A stretch of 27,249 nt of DNA from Desulfobacterales bacterium. GTDB lineage: Bacteria > Desulfobacterota > Desulfobacteria > Desulfobacterales > RPRI01. This document shows positions 1 to 7,804 of the stretch, one piece after another; the first letter of the stretch is position 1, and every line of letters starts with the position of its first letter. The notes under the pieces are model-generated. The model did not search any database, was not told the origin of the DNA, and saw nothing but the letters and a program-made list of their open reading frames with translations. The stretch lies in contig JAUYEO010000167.1 of the NCBI GenBank assembly GCA_030689795.1, positions 1-27,249 of the forward strand, given 5' to 3'. Both the position numbers and the translations under genes were made by a program.

Positions 1-2
1 GT

Positions 3-506
3 TTGCTGCGCAGTGTCGCAGGTTGGACTATCGGCTACCCGCTGTTTAACAGCCTGGTTTGTCTTTATACCTTTTATGTGCGCAGGCCCCCGGTCTGGTT
101 TCGAATGAGCAGTATGCCGGGATTTGAGCATGTTCAAAACACTGACGGCAACATCGAGGTGCAGCCATGCGCTCAAAGCCGGATTCTCAGTGCAAGCCTG
201 GTGTTTGCCGATGACACGATGGTGCAAGGCACTCACTGGATGCCGGATCCCGAGGAAGGGGAAGAAATTCTGTTTGATTCCCGGCTTGACCCAGGAATCC
301 TGAAAGACGGGAAGGCGCCAGGTCAGCATATCAACCCATTGTGGTGGCATCTGGCCGAAGCCGATATCGGATCTGAAATGACATCCCTCTGCGGGTGCAG
401 CGATCACGATCACCATGCGGGTCCGTGTGAGGCAGGGCATGGCCATCGCTCGCTGTTTTCACCCCAAAATAACTGTCCAGCAGCGGTTCTCCCATGGAAA
501 GGGTAG
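3..506 (+). CDS. Uncharacterised protein, 5' end outside window
   Basis: The frame is open from the window edge to a TAG at 504-506, so the N-terminus is probably missing. Codon choice looks like real coding sequence (balanced GAT/GAC and GAA/GAG, frequent CTG), and the frame overlaps the next gene by 13 bp as in a coupled operon. The first ~25 residues are hydrophobic and could be the last membrane helix of a larger protein. A polar region rich in Asp, Glu and Pro follows. The C-terminal ~40 residues are rich in Cys and His (a CGC followed by an HDHH and later HGH pattern), which could bind metal. I recognise no family. It could be the tail of a membrane protein partnered with the NifX-like protein. 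A frameshift in the Cys/His-rich tail cannot be excluded. Confidence 0.5.
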   Translation: MLRSVAGWTIGYPLFNSLVCLYTFYVRRPPVWFRMSSMPGFEHVQNTDGNIEVQPCAQSRILSASLVFADDTMVQGTHWMPDPEEGEEILFDSRLDPGILKDGKAPGQHINPLWWHLAEADIGSEMTSLCGCSDHDHHAGPCEAGHGHRSLFSPQNNCPAAVLPWKG

Positions 507-856
507 CCATACCGGTATTTCACTCCCGCGTGGCACCGGTGCTGGATACCAGCAACCGGTTGATCGTCGTGGATTTTGAGGATGGTCAGGAAGTGGATCG
601 CCGGGAGTTGTCCCTCGAAAAAATGTCCTTGTTTGAACGGACCGAAGCCCTTTGCCGGCTCGAGGTCCATTGTGTCATTTGCGCGGCGATCAGCGAAACC
701 ATGTTTCGGCTCATTGAAAGCAAGAAGATCGGATTGATCAGCGGAATCGTCGGTGAGCTGGATAAGATCATTCATGCCTATCTTTGTAACCGGCTGGACG
801 ATGCGTGCTTTGCCATGCCCGGTATGCTCAGACCAGTGACCAAAGATGCCCATTGA
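494..856 (+). CDS. NifX/NifB-like (dinitrogenase iron-molybdenum cofactor family) small protein
   Basis: This 120-residue protein begins MERVAIPVFHSRVAPVLDTS, the typical opening of the single-domain DiNase_FeMo-co fold (NifX, NafY, NifB C-terminus and the many non-nif stand-alone members). Members bind Fe-S or Fe-Mo clusters or act as small metal-cluster carriers. No nif genes are visible here, so a general metallocluster-binding role is more likely than nitrogenase maturation. Length matches stand-alone members (about 110-130 aa). Cysteines lie near residues 53, 59 and 62 and in the last third. No good ribosome-binding site precedes the ATG. Translation is probably coupled to the upstream gene, which ends 13 bp inside this one. 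The family call is firm, the precise function unknown. Confidence 0.85.
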   Translation: MERVAIPVFHSRVAPVLDTSNRLIVVDFEDGQEVDRRELSLEKMSLFERTEALCRLEVHCVICAAISETMFRLIESKKIGLISGIVGELDKIIHAYLCNRLDDACFAMPGMLRPVTKDAH

Positions 857-1016
857 ACAATATCATTCTTACGACAACAGGTGCGGCAAAAGCTGCGCTT
901 CAAGAAACGCCTTAAAACGCTCCTGGCCATGGGCCAGCATATCCGGTATTGCAAAATCCATAAAATCCTGCTATTTTTCTCATATGGCACTTATCCCATC
1001 GCATTTTTTCATTTGA

Positions 1017-1172
1017 TTCATTGGAAAAGCCCTTGTCGAAGAGGCGAAAAAATTGAATGCCGGAACCATTGTTATAGGAAAATCCGGTTCCGGGCAAGCA
1101 GATCATATTGGAAAGGTGGCGCGTTATGTAGTCAATAAAACCGTCAACCGCGCTATCTGGCTGGTGCCCTGA
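1017..1172 (+). pseudogene. Fragment resembling the C-terminus of a universal stress protein
   Basis: The frame reads G-K-A-L-V-E-E-A-K-K-L-N-A-G-T-I-V-I-G-K-S-G-S-G, then a stretch ending A-I-W-L-V-P and TGA at 1170-1172. This matches the last strand-loop-strand of UspA-like proteins, where GxxGxG contacts ATP and a hydrophobic strand ends the domain. An in-frame TGA at 1014-1016 cuts it off upstream, and I see no UspA N-terminal half in any frame of 857-1016. The same frame is open further up to an ATG at 846, but that part does not look like UspA. I take it as a decayed remnant. Apart from this, 857-1234 (378 bases between recognisable genes) shows only short shadow frames and the AAGGAG upstream of the next ORF. 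Confidence 0.5.
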
Positions 1173-1234
1173 TCGCAATCGGGCTAAAGGTGGTCATCCC
1201 GGAATTAAATCAATAAAAGGAGATTTTCCAAAAA

Positions 1235-1459
1235 ATGCAGGCAATAATCTACAGGCTTAAAATACTTCTTGCAGTATTACTCGTTATTATGGTTGTCGGC
1301 ACAGCCGGTTTCGTCATAATTGAGAAAAAATCAATCGTGGAAGCCGCTTACTTTATTATCGTTACAGTGGCTACCGTCGGATATGGGGATATTCATCCGG
1401 CAACACAATTGGGGCGGTTTTTCATTGCATGGAGGAGCTTGCCTACCGGGATGATGTGA
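1235..1459 (+). pseudogene. Truncated K+ channel pore domain (Ion_trans_2)
   Basis: One transmembrane helix (residues ~8-30) is followed by a pore helix and the potassium selectivity filter TVGYGD at residues ~47-52, as in bacterial two-TM K+ channels (KcsA/MthK type, Ion_trans_2). The reading then runs QLGRFF and stops after ten unrelated residues, where the second membrane helix should be. The usual 2-TM pore needs about 25 more hydrophobic residues, and no frame nearby encodes them. AAGGAG lies 12 nt upstream of the ATG, so the fragment may still be translated. Without the inner helix it should not form a pore. It overlaps the next small ORF by 31 bp, which suggests a deletion joined two genes. 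Confidence 0.6.
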
Positions 1460-1638
1460 AAAATATCCCCCAATCCGATAAAAGCCACCTTGCGAATGAT
1501 TTCAAAAGGGCCTACCAGTTACTCATAAATGAATGGCTCGACTATATGAGATACCTCAAGGAGAGTTATCCTTTTCTTTTTCATCTCGTAATGAGGACAA
1601 ATCCCTTCGACCGTTCAGCATCAATTACAGTAAAGTAA
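1429..1638 (+). CDS. Small uncharacterised helical protein (69 aa)
   Basis: This 69-residue frame begins MEELAYRDDVKNIPQSDK and contains an amphipathic aromatic-rich helix (around LINEWLDYMRYLKESYPFLF) followed by MRTNPFD. The composition is that of a real folded helix. I recognise no domain. The frame is also open upstream of the ATG, so it could be the tail of a larger protein, possibly a cytoplasmic tail once joined to the channel next to it. No clear ribosome-binding site precedes the ATG, which lies inside the end of the truncated channel ORF. It may be an intact small gene whose promoter was lost, or part of the same decay. Confidence 0.45.
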   Translation: MEELAYRDDVKNIPQSDKSHLANDFKRAYQLLINEWLDYMRYLKESYPFLFHLVMRTNPFDRSASITVK

Positions 1639-1682
1639 AAAGGAATATCCGGGGATCAGCGAACAGATATCCTGCTAAAATC

Positions 1683-3668
1683 TCACGAAGTACGGTCTGA
1701 AATCGTTGCGACGGTTTTTGCAGTACTAGCCCGGTAATACTGGGTCACCGTGATAAGGATTATGAGGCCGAGGCCGATCAGATCTGTCAAAGTGCCCGGT
1801 ATTGCCAACAGCAATCCTCCTGCCAGAATGATGATCCTTTCCCACCAGGACATACGGGTCCAGTACCAGCCCTCCACCGCAGCGCCGATGCCGACCATTC
1901 CGATGACCGCGGTGATGATGATCTGGATGACTTCCCAGGGAGTAGTATTTATAAGAAGCAGCTGTGGACTCAAAACAAAAATGTAGGGGATGATGAAGGC
2001 GGCGATGGCCAGTTTGGTGGCTTCGATTCCAGTTTTTATGGGGTTGGCCTTGGCGATGGCTGCTCCGGCGAAAGCCGCCAGGCAGACGGGCGGCGTGATG
2101 TCGGCGATGATCCCGAAGTAGAAGACGAACATGTGTGCGGCCAGAACGGGGACGCCGAGCGCAAGGATCGCGGGCGCCGCACAGGTGGAGGTGATGATAT
2201 AGTTTGCCGTTGTCGGGGCGCCCATACCCAGGATCAGTGAGGTGATCATGGTGAAGATGAGGGTCGGGATCAGGAACCCACCGGACAGAGCCAGGAGGCC
2301 GTCTCCCATCTTGAGGCCAAGTCCTGTCAGGGTTACGACTCCGACGATGATGCCGGCTGTGGCACAGGCAAGCGCCACCCCAAGAGCGCTGCGGGCGCCA
2401 GTTTCCAGAGTGTCGAGCAGTTTAGCAAGATTCAGCCGGGTGGCCTTGCGGAGCATGCCGACTACGATGGAGAGCCCAAGCCCCCCGAGGGCCGCCCGCA
2501 TAGGCGTGAACCCTTTCACTAAAAGGTAAATAATAGCGACGAGCGGCAGAATCAGATGGATGTCCTTTTTCAGGACCTTCCAGAGGTTGGGCAACCGGTC
2601 GCGGGGGAGCCCCTTCAGTCCGCATTTTTTTGCTTCAAAATGAACCACGGTCCATATTCCGGTAAAGTAGAGCAGGGCCGGAATGGCCGCCGCTTTGGCG
2701 ATTTCCACATAGGGCATTCCGATAAATTCAGCCATCAGAAAGGCCGCCGCTCCCATGACGGGCGGCATGATCTGTCCCCCAGTCGAGGCGGCCGCCTCGA
2801 CTGCGCCCGCAAATTCCGGTCTGTAGCCGAGGCTTTTCATAAGAGGTATGGTGAAACTCCCCGATCCGACGGTATTAGCGACCGAGCTGCCCGATACCGT
2901 ACCTTCCAGTGCGCTGGTCAGGACGGCCACCTTGGCCGGGCCTCCGGCGGCCCAGCCTGCGATGGCGTTGGAAATGTCGATGAAGAAGGTCATGATCCCG
3001 GTGCTGGTCAAAAAGGTACCGAACAGAATAAACAGAAAGATGAACGTGGCGGAAACGCCCAGAGGAATCCCCATGATCCCCTCCGTGGTGAACCACATGT
3101 GGGTGACGATGCGTTTGATCTCGTATCCGCGGTGGTTGAGAAAACCCGGGAAATAGGAGCCCAGATAGGCATAAAGCAGGAAACAGGAGGCGATGATAAC
3201 GATGGGCAGTCCGACGATACGGCGTGTTGCCTCCAGGGTGAGCAGGATGCCGAGCACGGCCATGATACAGTCGGTGGTGGAGTACAAGCCGGCGCTCTCC
3301 ATCAGGTTTTGGTAGGTAAGAATCGAATAGGAGGCCACCGTAATGCTCAGGAGGGAAAGGATGATATCCATGGGGTGAATCTGCAGGCCGCCGCTTCCGG
3401 CCCTTTTGGGCTTGCGAGTCGGGTAGAGAAGGTAGATAAGCGTCAGGGCGAACATCAGGTGTGTGGGACGCTGGATCTGGGCCTCCAGAAGCCCGAACAT
3501 GGCGGTATAAAGCTGGAAAAGCGAGAAACAGACGGCAATGATCTTCACCAGGGTAACCCAGTGGCCGGTCAGTTTCAGATAGCGGGCTTCAGGGTCATAT
3601 TTTTCAAGGATGGTGTCCACATCAACGGCTGCAGCCGTTTCTGACAGTTTCTGTGTCGTATCTCGCAT
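1683..3668 (-). CDS. TRAP transporter permease, fused 4TM/12TM (DctQM-type, TAXI partner)
   Basis: A 661-residue polytopic inner-membrane protein with about 16 hydrophobic segments. It joins the small (DctQ-like) and large (DctM-like) TRAP subunits in one chain, as is usual for TAXI-type systems (typically 620-700 aa). The conserved stretch SGSSVANTVGSGSFTIPLM and the later GGQIMPP are signature motifs of the large subunit. It couples Na+ or H+ flow to import of a carboxylate delivered by the solute-binding protein encoded just upstream (3771-4742). I chose the ATG at 3668 because GAGGGG lies about 9 nt before it. The frame extends 28 codons further with no support. It is the last gene of the minus-strand operon. 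Substrate is unknown: the neighbouring CoA ligase and crotonase suggest an organic acid. Confidence 0.92.
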   Translation of the reverse strand: MRDTTQKLSETAAAVDVDTILEKYDPEARYLKLTGHWVTLVKIIAVCFSLFQLYTAMFGLLEAQIQRPTHLMFALTLIYLLYPTRKPKRAGSGGLQIHPMDIILSLLSITVASYSILTYQNLMESAGLYSTTDCIMAVLGILLTLEATRRIVGLPIVIIASCFLLYAYLGSYFPGFLNHRGYEIKRIVTHMWFTTEGIMGIPLGVSATFIFLFILFGTFLTSTGIMTFFIDISNAIAGWAAGGPAKVAVLTSALEGTVSGSSVANTVGSGSFTIPLMKSLGYRPEFAGAVEAAASTGGQIMPPVMGAAAFLMAEFIGMPYVEIAKAAAIPALLYFTGIWTVVHFEAKKCGLKGLPRDRLPNLWKVLKKDIHLILPLVAIIYLLVKGFTPMRAALGGLGLSIVVGMLRKATRLNLAKLLDTLETGARSALGVALACATAGIIVGVVTLTGLGLKMGDGLLALSGGFLIPTLIFTMITSLILGMGAPTTANYIITSTCAAPAILALGVPVLAAHMFVFYFGIIADITPPVCLAAFAGAAIAKANPIKTGIEATKLAIAAFIIPYIFVLSPQLLLINTTPWEVIQIIITAVIGMVGIGAAVEGWYWTRMSWWERIIILAGGLLLAIPGTLTDLIGLGLIILITVTQYYRASTAKTVATISDRTS

Positions 3669-3770
3669 CGAATCTATCCCCTCTGTTTGATCCCCGTCAC
3701 CGATTACTGCCAAAAGCGTCATCCTGCAATAACCGGTGACGGGGCATGGCAATACAACATAACGATTTTC

Positions 3771-4742
3771 TTATTTAATAATGTTTTTCTCCTTGAAGTA
3801 CTTTATTGCACCCGGATGGAACGGTATCGGGATGCCTCCCATGGCCGTTTCGAGTTTGAGGTACTTTCCTGCGGAATGCGCCTGGGCTATGGCGGCGTTT
3901 TCTTCATACATGACCTTTGTCATCTGGTAGACGAGATCTTCCGGAAGGTCGTTCCGGACCAGGATGCTGGAATAGACGGCGATGGTCTTGACGGGACTGG
4001 CCAGCCCCTGGTAGGCGTTTGCCGGGATCTCAAAACGGGCGTAAAGCGGATAGGTCTTGATGATCTTTGCAAACAGAGCGTCGTCGATTTCGAGGAATTG
4101 GACGGGATGCATTACATTGATATCCTGCAGGGCGCCATTAGGGACGGACACCACGAAGTAGCAGGCATCCACATGATTATCCTTGAACTGATCCGCGGAC
4201 TCCGCATAGGACAGATATAACGGATTGATGTCTTTATCCTTCTTGTAATCCATTCCGACGAGGCCAAGGATCTGGCGGGCGCTGATTTCCGTCCCGCTTC
4301 CCGGAGGGCCCACGGAAACCTTTTTCCCCTTGAGATCGGTGATTTTCCTGATCGGGCCATCCTTGCGGGCAAATATCTGGATAACATCGGGATAGACGTT
4401 GCCGATTGCTGAATAATTCGTGTATTTTTCATTCTTGATCTGGAAGACCTCGAGGCCGTTGTAACCATAGAAGGCAATGTCGTTCATCGAGATGGCGACT
4501 TCAGCGCTTTTGCTTCCCATAAGACGGATGTTTTCCACGGAGCCTCCCGTGGCTTGGACCGTGACGTTGAGATCCGGAATTTTCTTATTCCAGACCTGGG
4601 CGATAGCGCCGCCAAGAGGATAGAATGTGCCGGACACGCCTCCTGTTGCGAAAAGAAAATTTGCCTTTCCGGCCAGACATTCCGTGGTGAAGAACAGTGC
4701 CGCGACAAGGAACATAGACATGACGAGATGTTTTTGTTTCAT
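3771..4742 (-). CDS. TAXI-family TRAP transporter solute-binding protein
   Basis: A 323-residue periplasmic binding protein. A Sec signal peptide (MKQKHLVMSMFLVAALFF..., likely cleaved after C-L-A at ~24) precedes a mature start with FLFATGGVSGTFYPLGGAIA, the defining TAXI opening, and later GKKVSVGPPGSGTEISAR. TAXI proteins capture glutamate-like or other carboxylates for fused TRAP permeases, and the permease follows in the same operon. Two in-frame starts exist, at 4781 and 4742, each with its own Shine-Dalgarno, because the ribosome-binding site and first codons are duplicated. I prefer 4742: the longer form would put 13 charged or polar residues before a normal signal peptide. Function class is certain, ligand is not. 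Confidence 0.92.
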   Translation of the reverse strand: MKQKHLVMSMFLVAALFFTTECLAGKANFLFATGGVSGTFYPLGGAIAQVWNKKIPDLNVTVQATGGSVENIRLMGSKSAEVAISMNDIAFYGYNGLEVFQIKNEKYTNYSAIGNVYPDVIQIFARKDGPIRKITDLKGKKVSVGPPGSGTEISARQILGLVGMDYKKDKDINPLYLSYAESADQFKDNHVDACYFVVSVPNGALQDINVMHPVQFLEIDDALFAKIIKTYPLYARFEIPANAYQGLASPVKTIAVYSSILVRNDLPEDLVYQMTKVMYEENAAIAQAHSAGKYLKLETAMGGIPIPFHPGAIKYFKEKNIIK

Positions 4743-4798
4743 GATTCCCTCCTTCTTTGATATTTGATGTTTTTGTTTCATGATTCTCTCCTTCTTTG
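4727..4798 (-). repeat. Duplicated translation start region (33-nt direct repeat, 39-nt period)
   Basis: On the minus strand the segment with GAAGGAG, a short spacer, ATG and the codons for K-Q-K-H occurs twice. The upstream copy is 4798-4766 and the downstream copy 4759-4727, with one mismatch in 33 nt (GGAGAG versus GGAGGG). Both starts are in the same frame. The upstream copy begins directly after the stop codon of the crotonase gene. Confidence 0.9.
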
Positions 4799-5560
4799 CT
4801 ATTTCTTTCGGTCCGCAAACTCGTCCAGCTTTTCGAGGCGTTCCGGGGCCGATACGGTTGCCAGACAGGCCTCGACTTCGTAGTCCATCAGCGCCTCCAG
4901 GCTGACCTCCGAGGCCATGTTGAGACCCTTCTTGATCAGGTTGATGGAGAAGAGGGAGTTGGCGGCTATCTTCCTGGCCATAGCCAGAGTCTCCTCCATC
5001 AGCTGTTCACCGGGAACTGACTTGTTAACGAGACCGATTCGTTCAGCCTCTTTTCCGTCGATGTACTCGCAGGTGAACAGCAGCTCCCTGGCCTTGCCCT
5101 GTCCCACAAGATCCTGAACGAGTCTCATTGCGCCTCCCGTCACGGAGGATGAGACCCGCGCTTCGGGGGAGCCGAACTTCGCCCCTTCATCGGCGATCCG
5201 AATGTCGCATGCCAGGGCCAGCTCGTAGCCGCTTCCCAGGGCGAAGCCGTTCACCGCTGCGATTGTCGGCTTCGGATAGCGGATAATCCGGCGGGAGATC
5301 TCCTGAAGATGGACCAGGTAATCCCGGTAGGCTGTAAGAGACCGGCCTTTGGAGTCCTTTAAATCAGCGCCGGTGGAAAAGGCCCGTCCCGCTCCGGTGA
5401 AGATGAGTACCCGAACGCCCTTATCCTCGAGCGCGTCGGCGAGGGCCCGCTCCACGTCGAGCCAGAGCTGCTTATTCATGGCATTAAGCACCTGGGGGCG
5501 GTTCAGGGTTATAATGGCAACGTCTTCTTTCTTTTCGTAAATGATGCACTCAAAAGTCAT
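4799..5560 (-). CDS. Enoyl-CoA hydratase/isomerase family protein (crotonase)
   Basis: A 253-residue crotonase-fold enzyme. It carries the oxyanion-hole segments (AFSTGADL at ~60-67 and ALGSGYE at 107-113). Both catalytic glutamates of hydratases are present and correctly spaced: Glu113 in GSGYELA and Glu133 in FGSPE, equivalent to Glu144 and Glu164 of rat mitochondrial crotonase. This supports addition of water to a 2-enoyl-CoA. The following loop reads VSSSVTGGAMRL rather than the common PGAGGTQRL, so substrate range may differ. The ATG at 5560 has a good AAGGAGG about 6 nt upstream. The frame continues open to 5908 but that part is antisense noise. It lies 11 bp downstream of the CoA-ligase gene and probably works on its product. 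Exact substrate unknown. Confidence 0.9.
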   Translation of the reverse strand: MTFECIIYEKKEDVAIITLNRPQVLNAMNKQLWLDVERALADALEDKGVRVLIFTGAGRAFSTGADLKDSKGRSLTAYRDYLVHLQEISRRIIRYPKPTIAAVNGFALGSGYELALACDIRIADEGAKFGSPEARVSSSVTGGAMRLVQDLVGQGKARELLFTCEYIDGKEAERIGLVNKSVPGEQLMEETLAMARKIAANSLFSINLIKKGLNMASEVSLEALMDYEVEACLATVSAPERLEKLDEFADRKK

Positions 5561-5571
5561 GATAATCCTCC

Positions 5572-7698
5572 TTAACCGATGATAATGCGGGCGTCGACGA
5601 CGGACGCTCCCTGTTCGTGTACGATAATCGGATTGATATCCACTTCCTGAATCTCCGGATGATCGGCGGCCAGCTGGGCGATTTTCTGCAGGACGTCCTT
5701 GAGGATGCCCGTATCCTTCGGCTTCTGCCCCCGTACACCGGCCAGGAGGGGATAGCCCTTGATATCGTGGATCATCTCCTCCAAATCGAGATCGGTCGGA
5801 GGGGCTACTCTGAAAGAGACGTCCTTTAAAACCTCCACAAAAATGCCGCCGAGGCCGAACATGAGAACTGTTCCGAACTGGAGATTCCGTGTCATGCCGA
5901 TGATGCATTCCTGTCCCATGGGCGCCATCGGTGCGATAAGGACACCTATGGCCTTATCCGGTCCGCAGAACCTGATGGCGTTTGCGATAACCTTTGCGAA
6001 GCCCTCTTGAACGGCTTTCCGGTTTTCCAGGTTCAGGAGGATTCCGCCCGCTTCGGACTTGTGGATGATTTTGTCGGAGACGATTTTCAAGGCGACGGGA
6101 AAGCCTATAGCGGTCGCCGCTTCGACTGCTTCACCCGCTGTTTTTGCCAGTGTGGCCGGGGGCAGGGCGATACTGTAGAGGGAAAGAAGTTCCCTTGCTT
6201 CCGTCTCCAGGAGATTTTTCCTGTTCGCTCCCTTGACCGCCTCGATCATGGCATGGGCCTTGTCCACATCCGCAGGAACGGCCGGCAGTGGTTTAGCGAG
6301 ATTCAACTTTTCCCGTCTGGCTGCGAATTTGGCCATATAAGCCAAGCACTGGGCGGCCCGTTCAGAGGATGGGGTCAGCAGGACGCCGTTTTCAGCAAGG
6401 ATCTCCATGGAACGAAAGGGGGCCTGAGCAAAGGATGTGTGGATGGCGATCGGTTTTTCGTATTGCCGCATCAGACGGACCAGTTCCCTGGAGGTCTTCT
6501 CTTCCAGTTCGCCGACATGCGGGGCTATGATCTCCTTGAACCCGCCGAAAAATCCCGTTACATAAACCGAATCTACACACTGCTCCTCCATGAGAACCTC
6601 TACAACCTTGTTGATCATGTCGGGGTTCTCTTCGGCCGTTCCGCCGTAATCGATCGGATTCGATGCCGGCATTCCCGCGAGCAGGAAGGGACGGATCCTG
6701 TCCTGGGTCGCCTGCGGAATCACTGGGACCTCCAACCCGTAGTGTTCGGCGTTGTCTGCGGCAACCGAGTTGTCACCACCCCCCTCCGAAACGATGGCGA
6801 CCCTGTTACCCTTCGGGAGAGGCATGTTGGCGAAGGAAATAGCCACATCGAACATCTCGTCCACGTTGCTGACCCGAACGATTCCAGCCTGGCGGAATGC
6901 CGCATCAACGACTGCATCATTGGCGGCCAGGGATCCCGTGTGCGATGCCGCAGCCCTGGCGCCTGCACCGCTCCGTCCGACCTTGAGGATTACGATCGGT
7001 TTGCGCTTGGAAACTTCCCGCGCTATACGGACTATCTGGCCGCCGTCCTTTATTCCCTCCATGTACATCAGGATCGCCCTGGTCTGCTCATCCTGTCCCA
7101 GGTAGTCGATGTATTCGTGGAACTGGACGCCGATCGCGTTTCCAGCGGAAATTATGTGGCTAAGTCCCACCCCGCGCATATCGGCATAGTGAGTGATCGA
7201 GTCGATTATGTTACCGCTCTGGGCGATGACGGCCAGAGGTCCATTTTTGATCGGCGGGACACCCAGGAGGTTCATCCGGGCGGAGGCACAGAAGAGGCCC
7301 GAACAGTTGGGGCCGATGATTTTGGCGCCTCCCTCGGTAGCGGTCCGGAGTATCTCCGTTTCGATCCTTTTCCCTTCCGCGCCCGTTTCCCCGAGCCCTG
7401 CCGTAATGATCACGATTCCTTTTGCACCCATCTTAACGCTGTCCGCAACGGCCTGTGGAATGAATTTCGGGGCAACGACGATCATGACGAGGTCTACCTC
7501 CTCGCCGATATCGAGGATCGAGGGATAGGCCTTTCTTTCGAACAGGGTATCCCGCTTGGGGTTAATGAGGTAAATTTTCCCCGGATAACCTCCCTTGATC
7601 AGACTCCTCGTTCGTCGTTCAGCCGCCTTGCCTGGAACCTCGGAGGCTCCGATGACCGCGACAGAGGCAGGATTGAAAAGACGGTTTAACGATGACAT
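5572..7698 (-). CDS. Acyl-CoA synthetase (ADP-forming), fused alpha-beta subunits
   Basis: A 708-residue cytoplasmic enzyme that makes (or, in reverse, uses) an acyl-CoA with ADP-forming chemistry: acid + CoA + ATP to acyl-CoA + ADP + Pi. Domains in order: CoA-binding Rossmann domain (~1-135, with PASVAVIGAS), ligase-CoA domains (~150-460), and an ATP-grasp domain (~490-700). His253 in AASHTGS is the expected phospho-histidine, and the second catalytic His is in IIHKSEAGGI near residue 583. Both are intact, so activity is likely. AAGGAG lies about 6 nt before the ATG at 7698, which I chose over an unsupported 28-codon extension. In this operon it probably activates the acid imported by the TRAP system. 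Acid identity is not visible from sequence. Confidence 0.92.
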   Translation of the reverse strand: MSSLNRLFNPASVAVIGASEVPGKAAERRTRSLIKGGYPGKIYLINPKRDTLFERKAYPSILDIGEEVDLVMIVVAPKFIPQAVADSVKMGAKGIVIITAGLGETGAEGKRIETEILRTATEGGAKIIGPNCSGLFCASARMNLLGVPPIKNGPLAVIAQSGNIIDSITHYADMRGVGLSHIISAGNAIGVQFHEYIDYLGQDEQTRAILMYMEGIKDGGQIVRIAREVSKRKPIVILKVGRSGAGARAAASHTGSLAANDAVVDAAFRQAGIVRVSNVDEMFDVAISFANMPLPKGNRVAIVSEGGGDNSVAADNAEHYGLEVPVIPQATQDRIRPFLLAGMPASNPIDYGGTAEENPDMINKVVEVLMEEQCVDSVYVTGFFGGFKEIIAPHVGELEEKTSRELVRLMRQYEKPIAIHTSFAQAPFRSMEILAENGVLLTPSSERAAQCLAYMAKFAARREKLNLAKPLPAVPADVDKAHAMIEAVKGANRKNLLETEARELLSLYSIALPPATLAKTAGEAVEAATAIGFPVALKIVSDKIIHKSEAGGILLNLENRKAVQEGFAKVIANAIRFCGPDKAIGVLIAPMAPMGQECIIGMTRNLQFGTVLMFGLGGIFVEVLKDVSFRVAPPTDLDLEEMIHDIKGYPLLAGVRGQKPKDTGILKDVLQKIAQLAADHPEIQEVDINPIIVHEQGASVVDARIIIG

Positions 7699-7804
7699 GA
7701 CATTCTCCTTGTCTGTGATTATTGATATTCCAAATGTATGAATCTCATTTATATCTCCATGGACAAATGACAGCTTTGTCAAATCTCGAACAGCCTGATG
7801 CTGC

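Noticed and set aside
881..1138. 85-codon plus-strand frame
   Set aside because: No family features; it runs out of frame through the stress-protein fragment, which is the better reading.
2556..3644. 362-codon plus-strand frame
   Set aside because: Antisense to the TRAP permease and very polar, with no recognisable domain.
5561..5908. 116-codon N-terminal extension of the crotonase
   Set aside because: It overlaps the end of the CoA ligase in another frame; the crotonase fold and a good ribosome-binding site begin at 5560.
6007..7689. 560-codon plus-strand frame
   Set aside because: It is fully antisense to the ADP-forming acyl-CoA synthetase, whose domains and catalytic histidines are clear; the frame shows no family features.
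7768..7781. TGACA-GCTT-TGTCA palindrome between regulator and ligase genes
   Set aside because: It is short, unlike the large operator upstream, and no promoter with correct spacing accompanies it.
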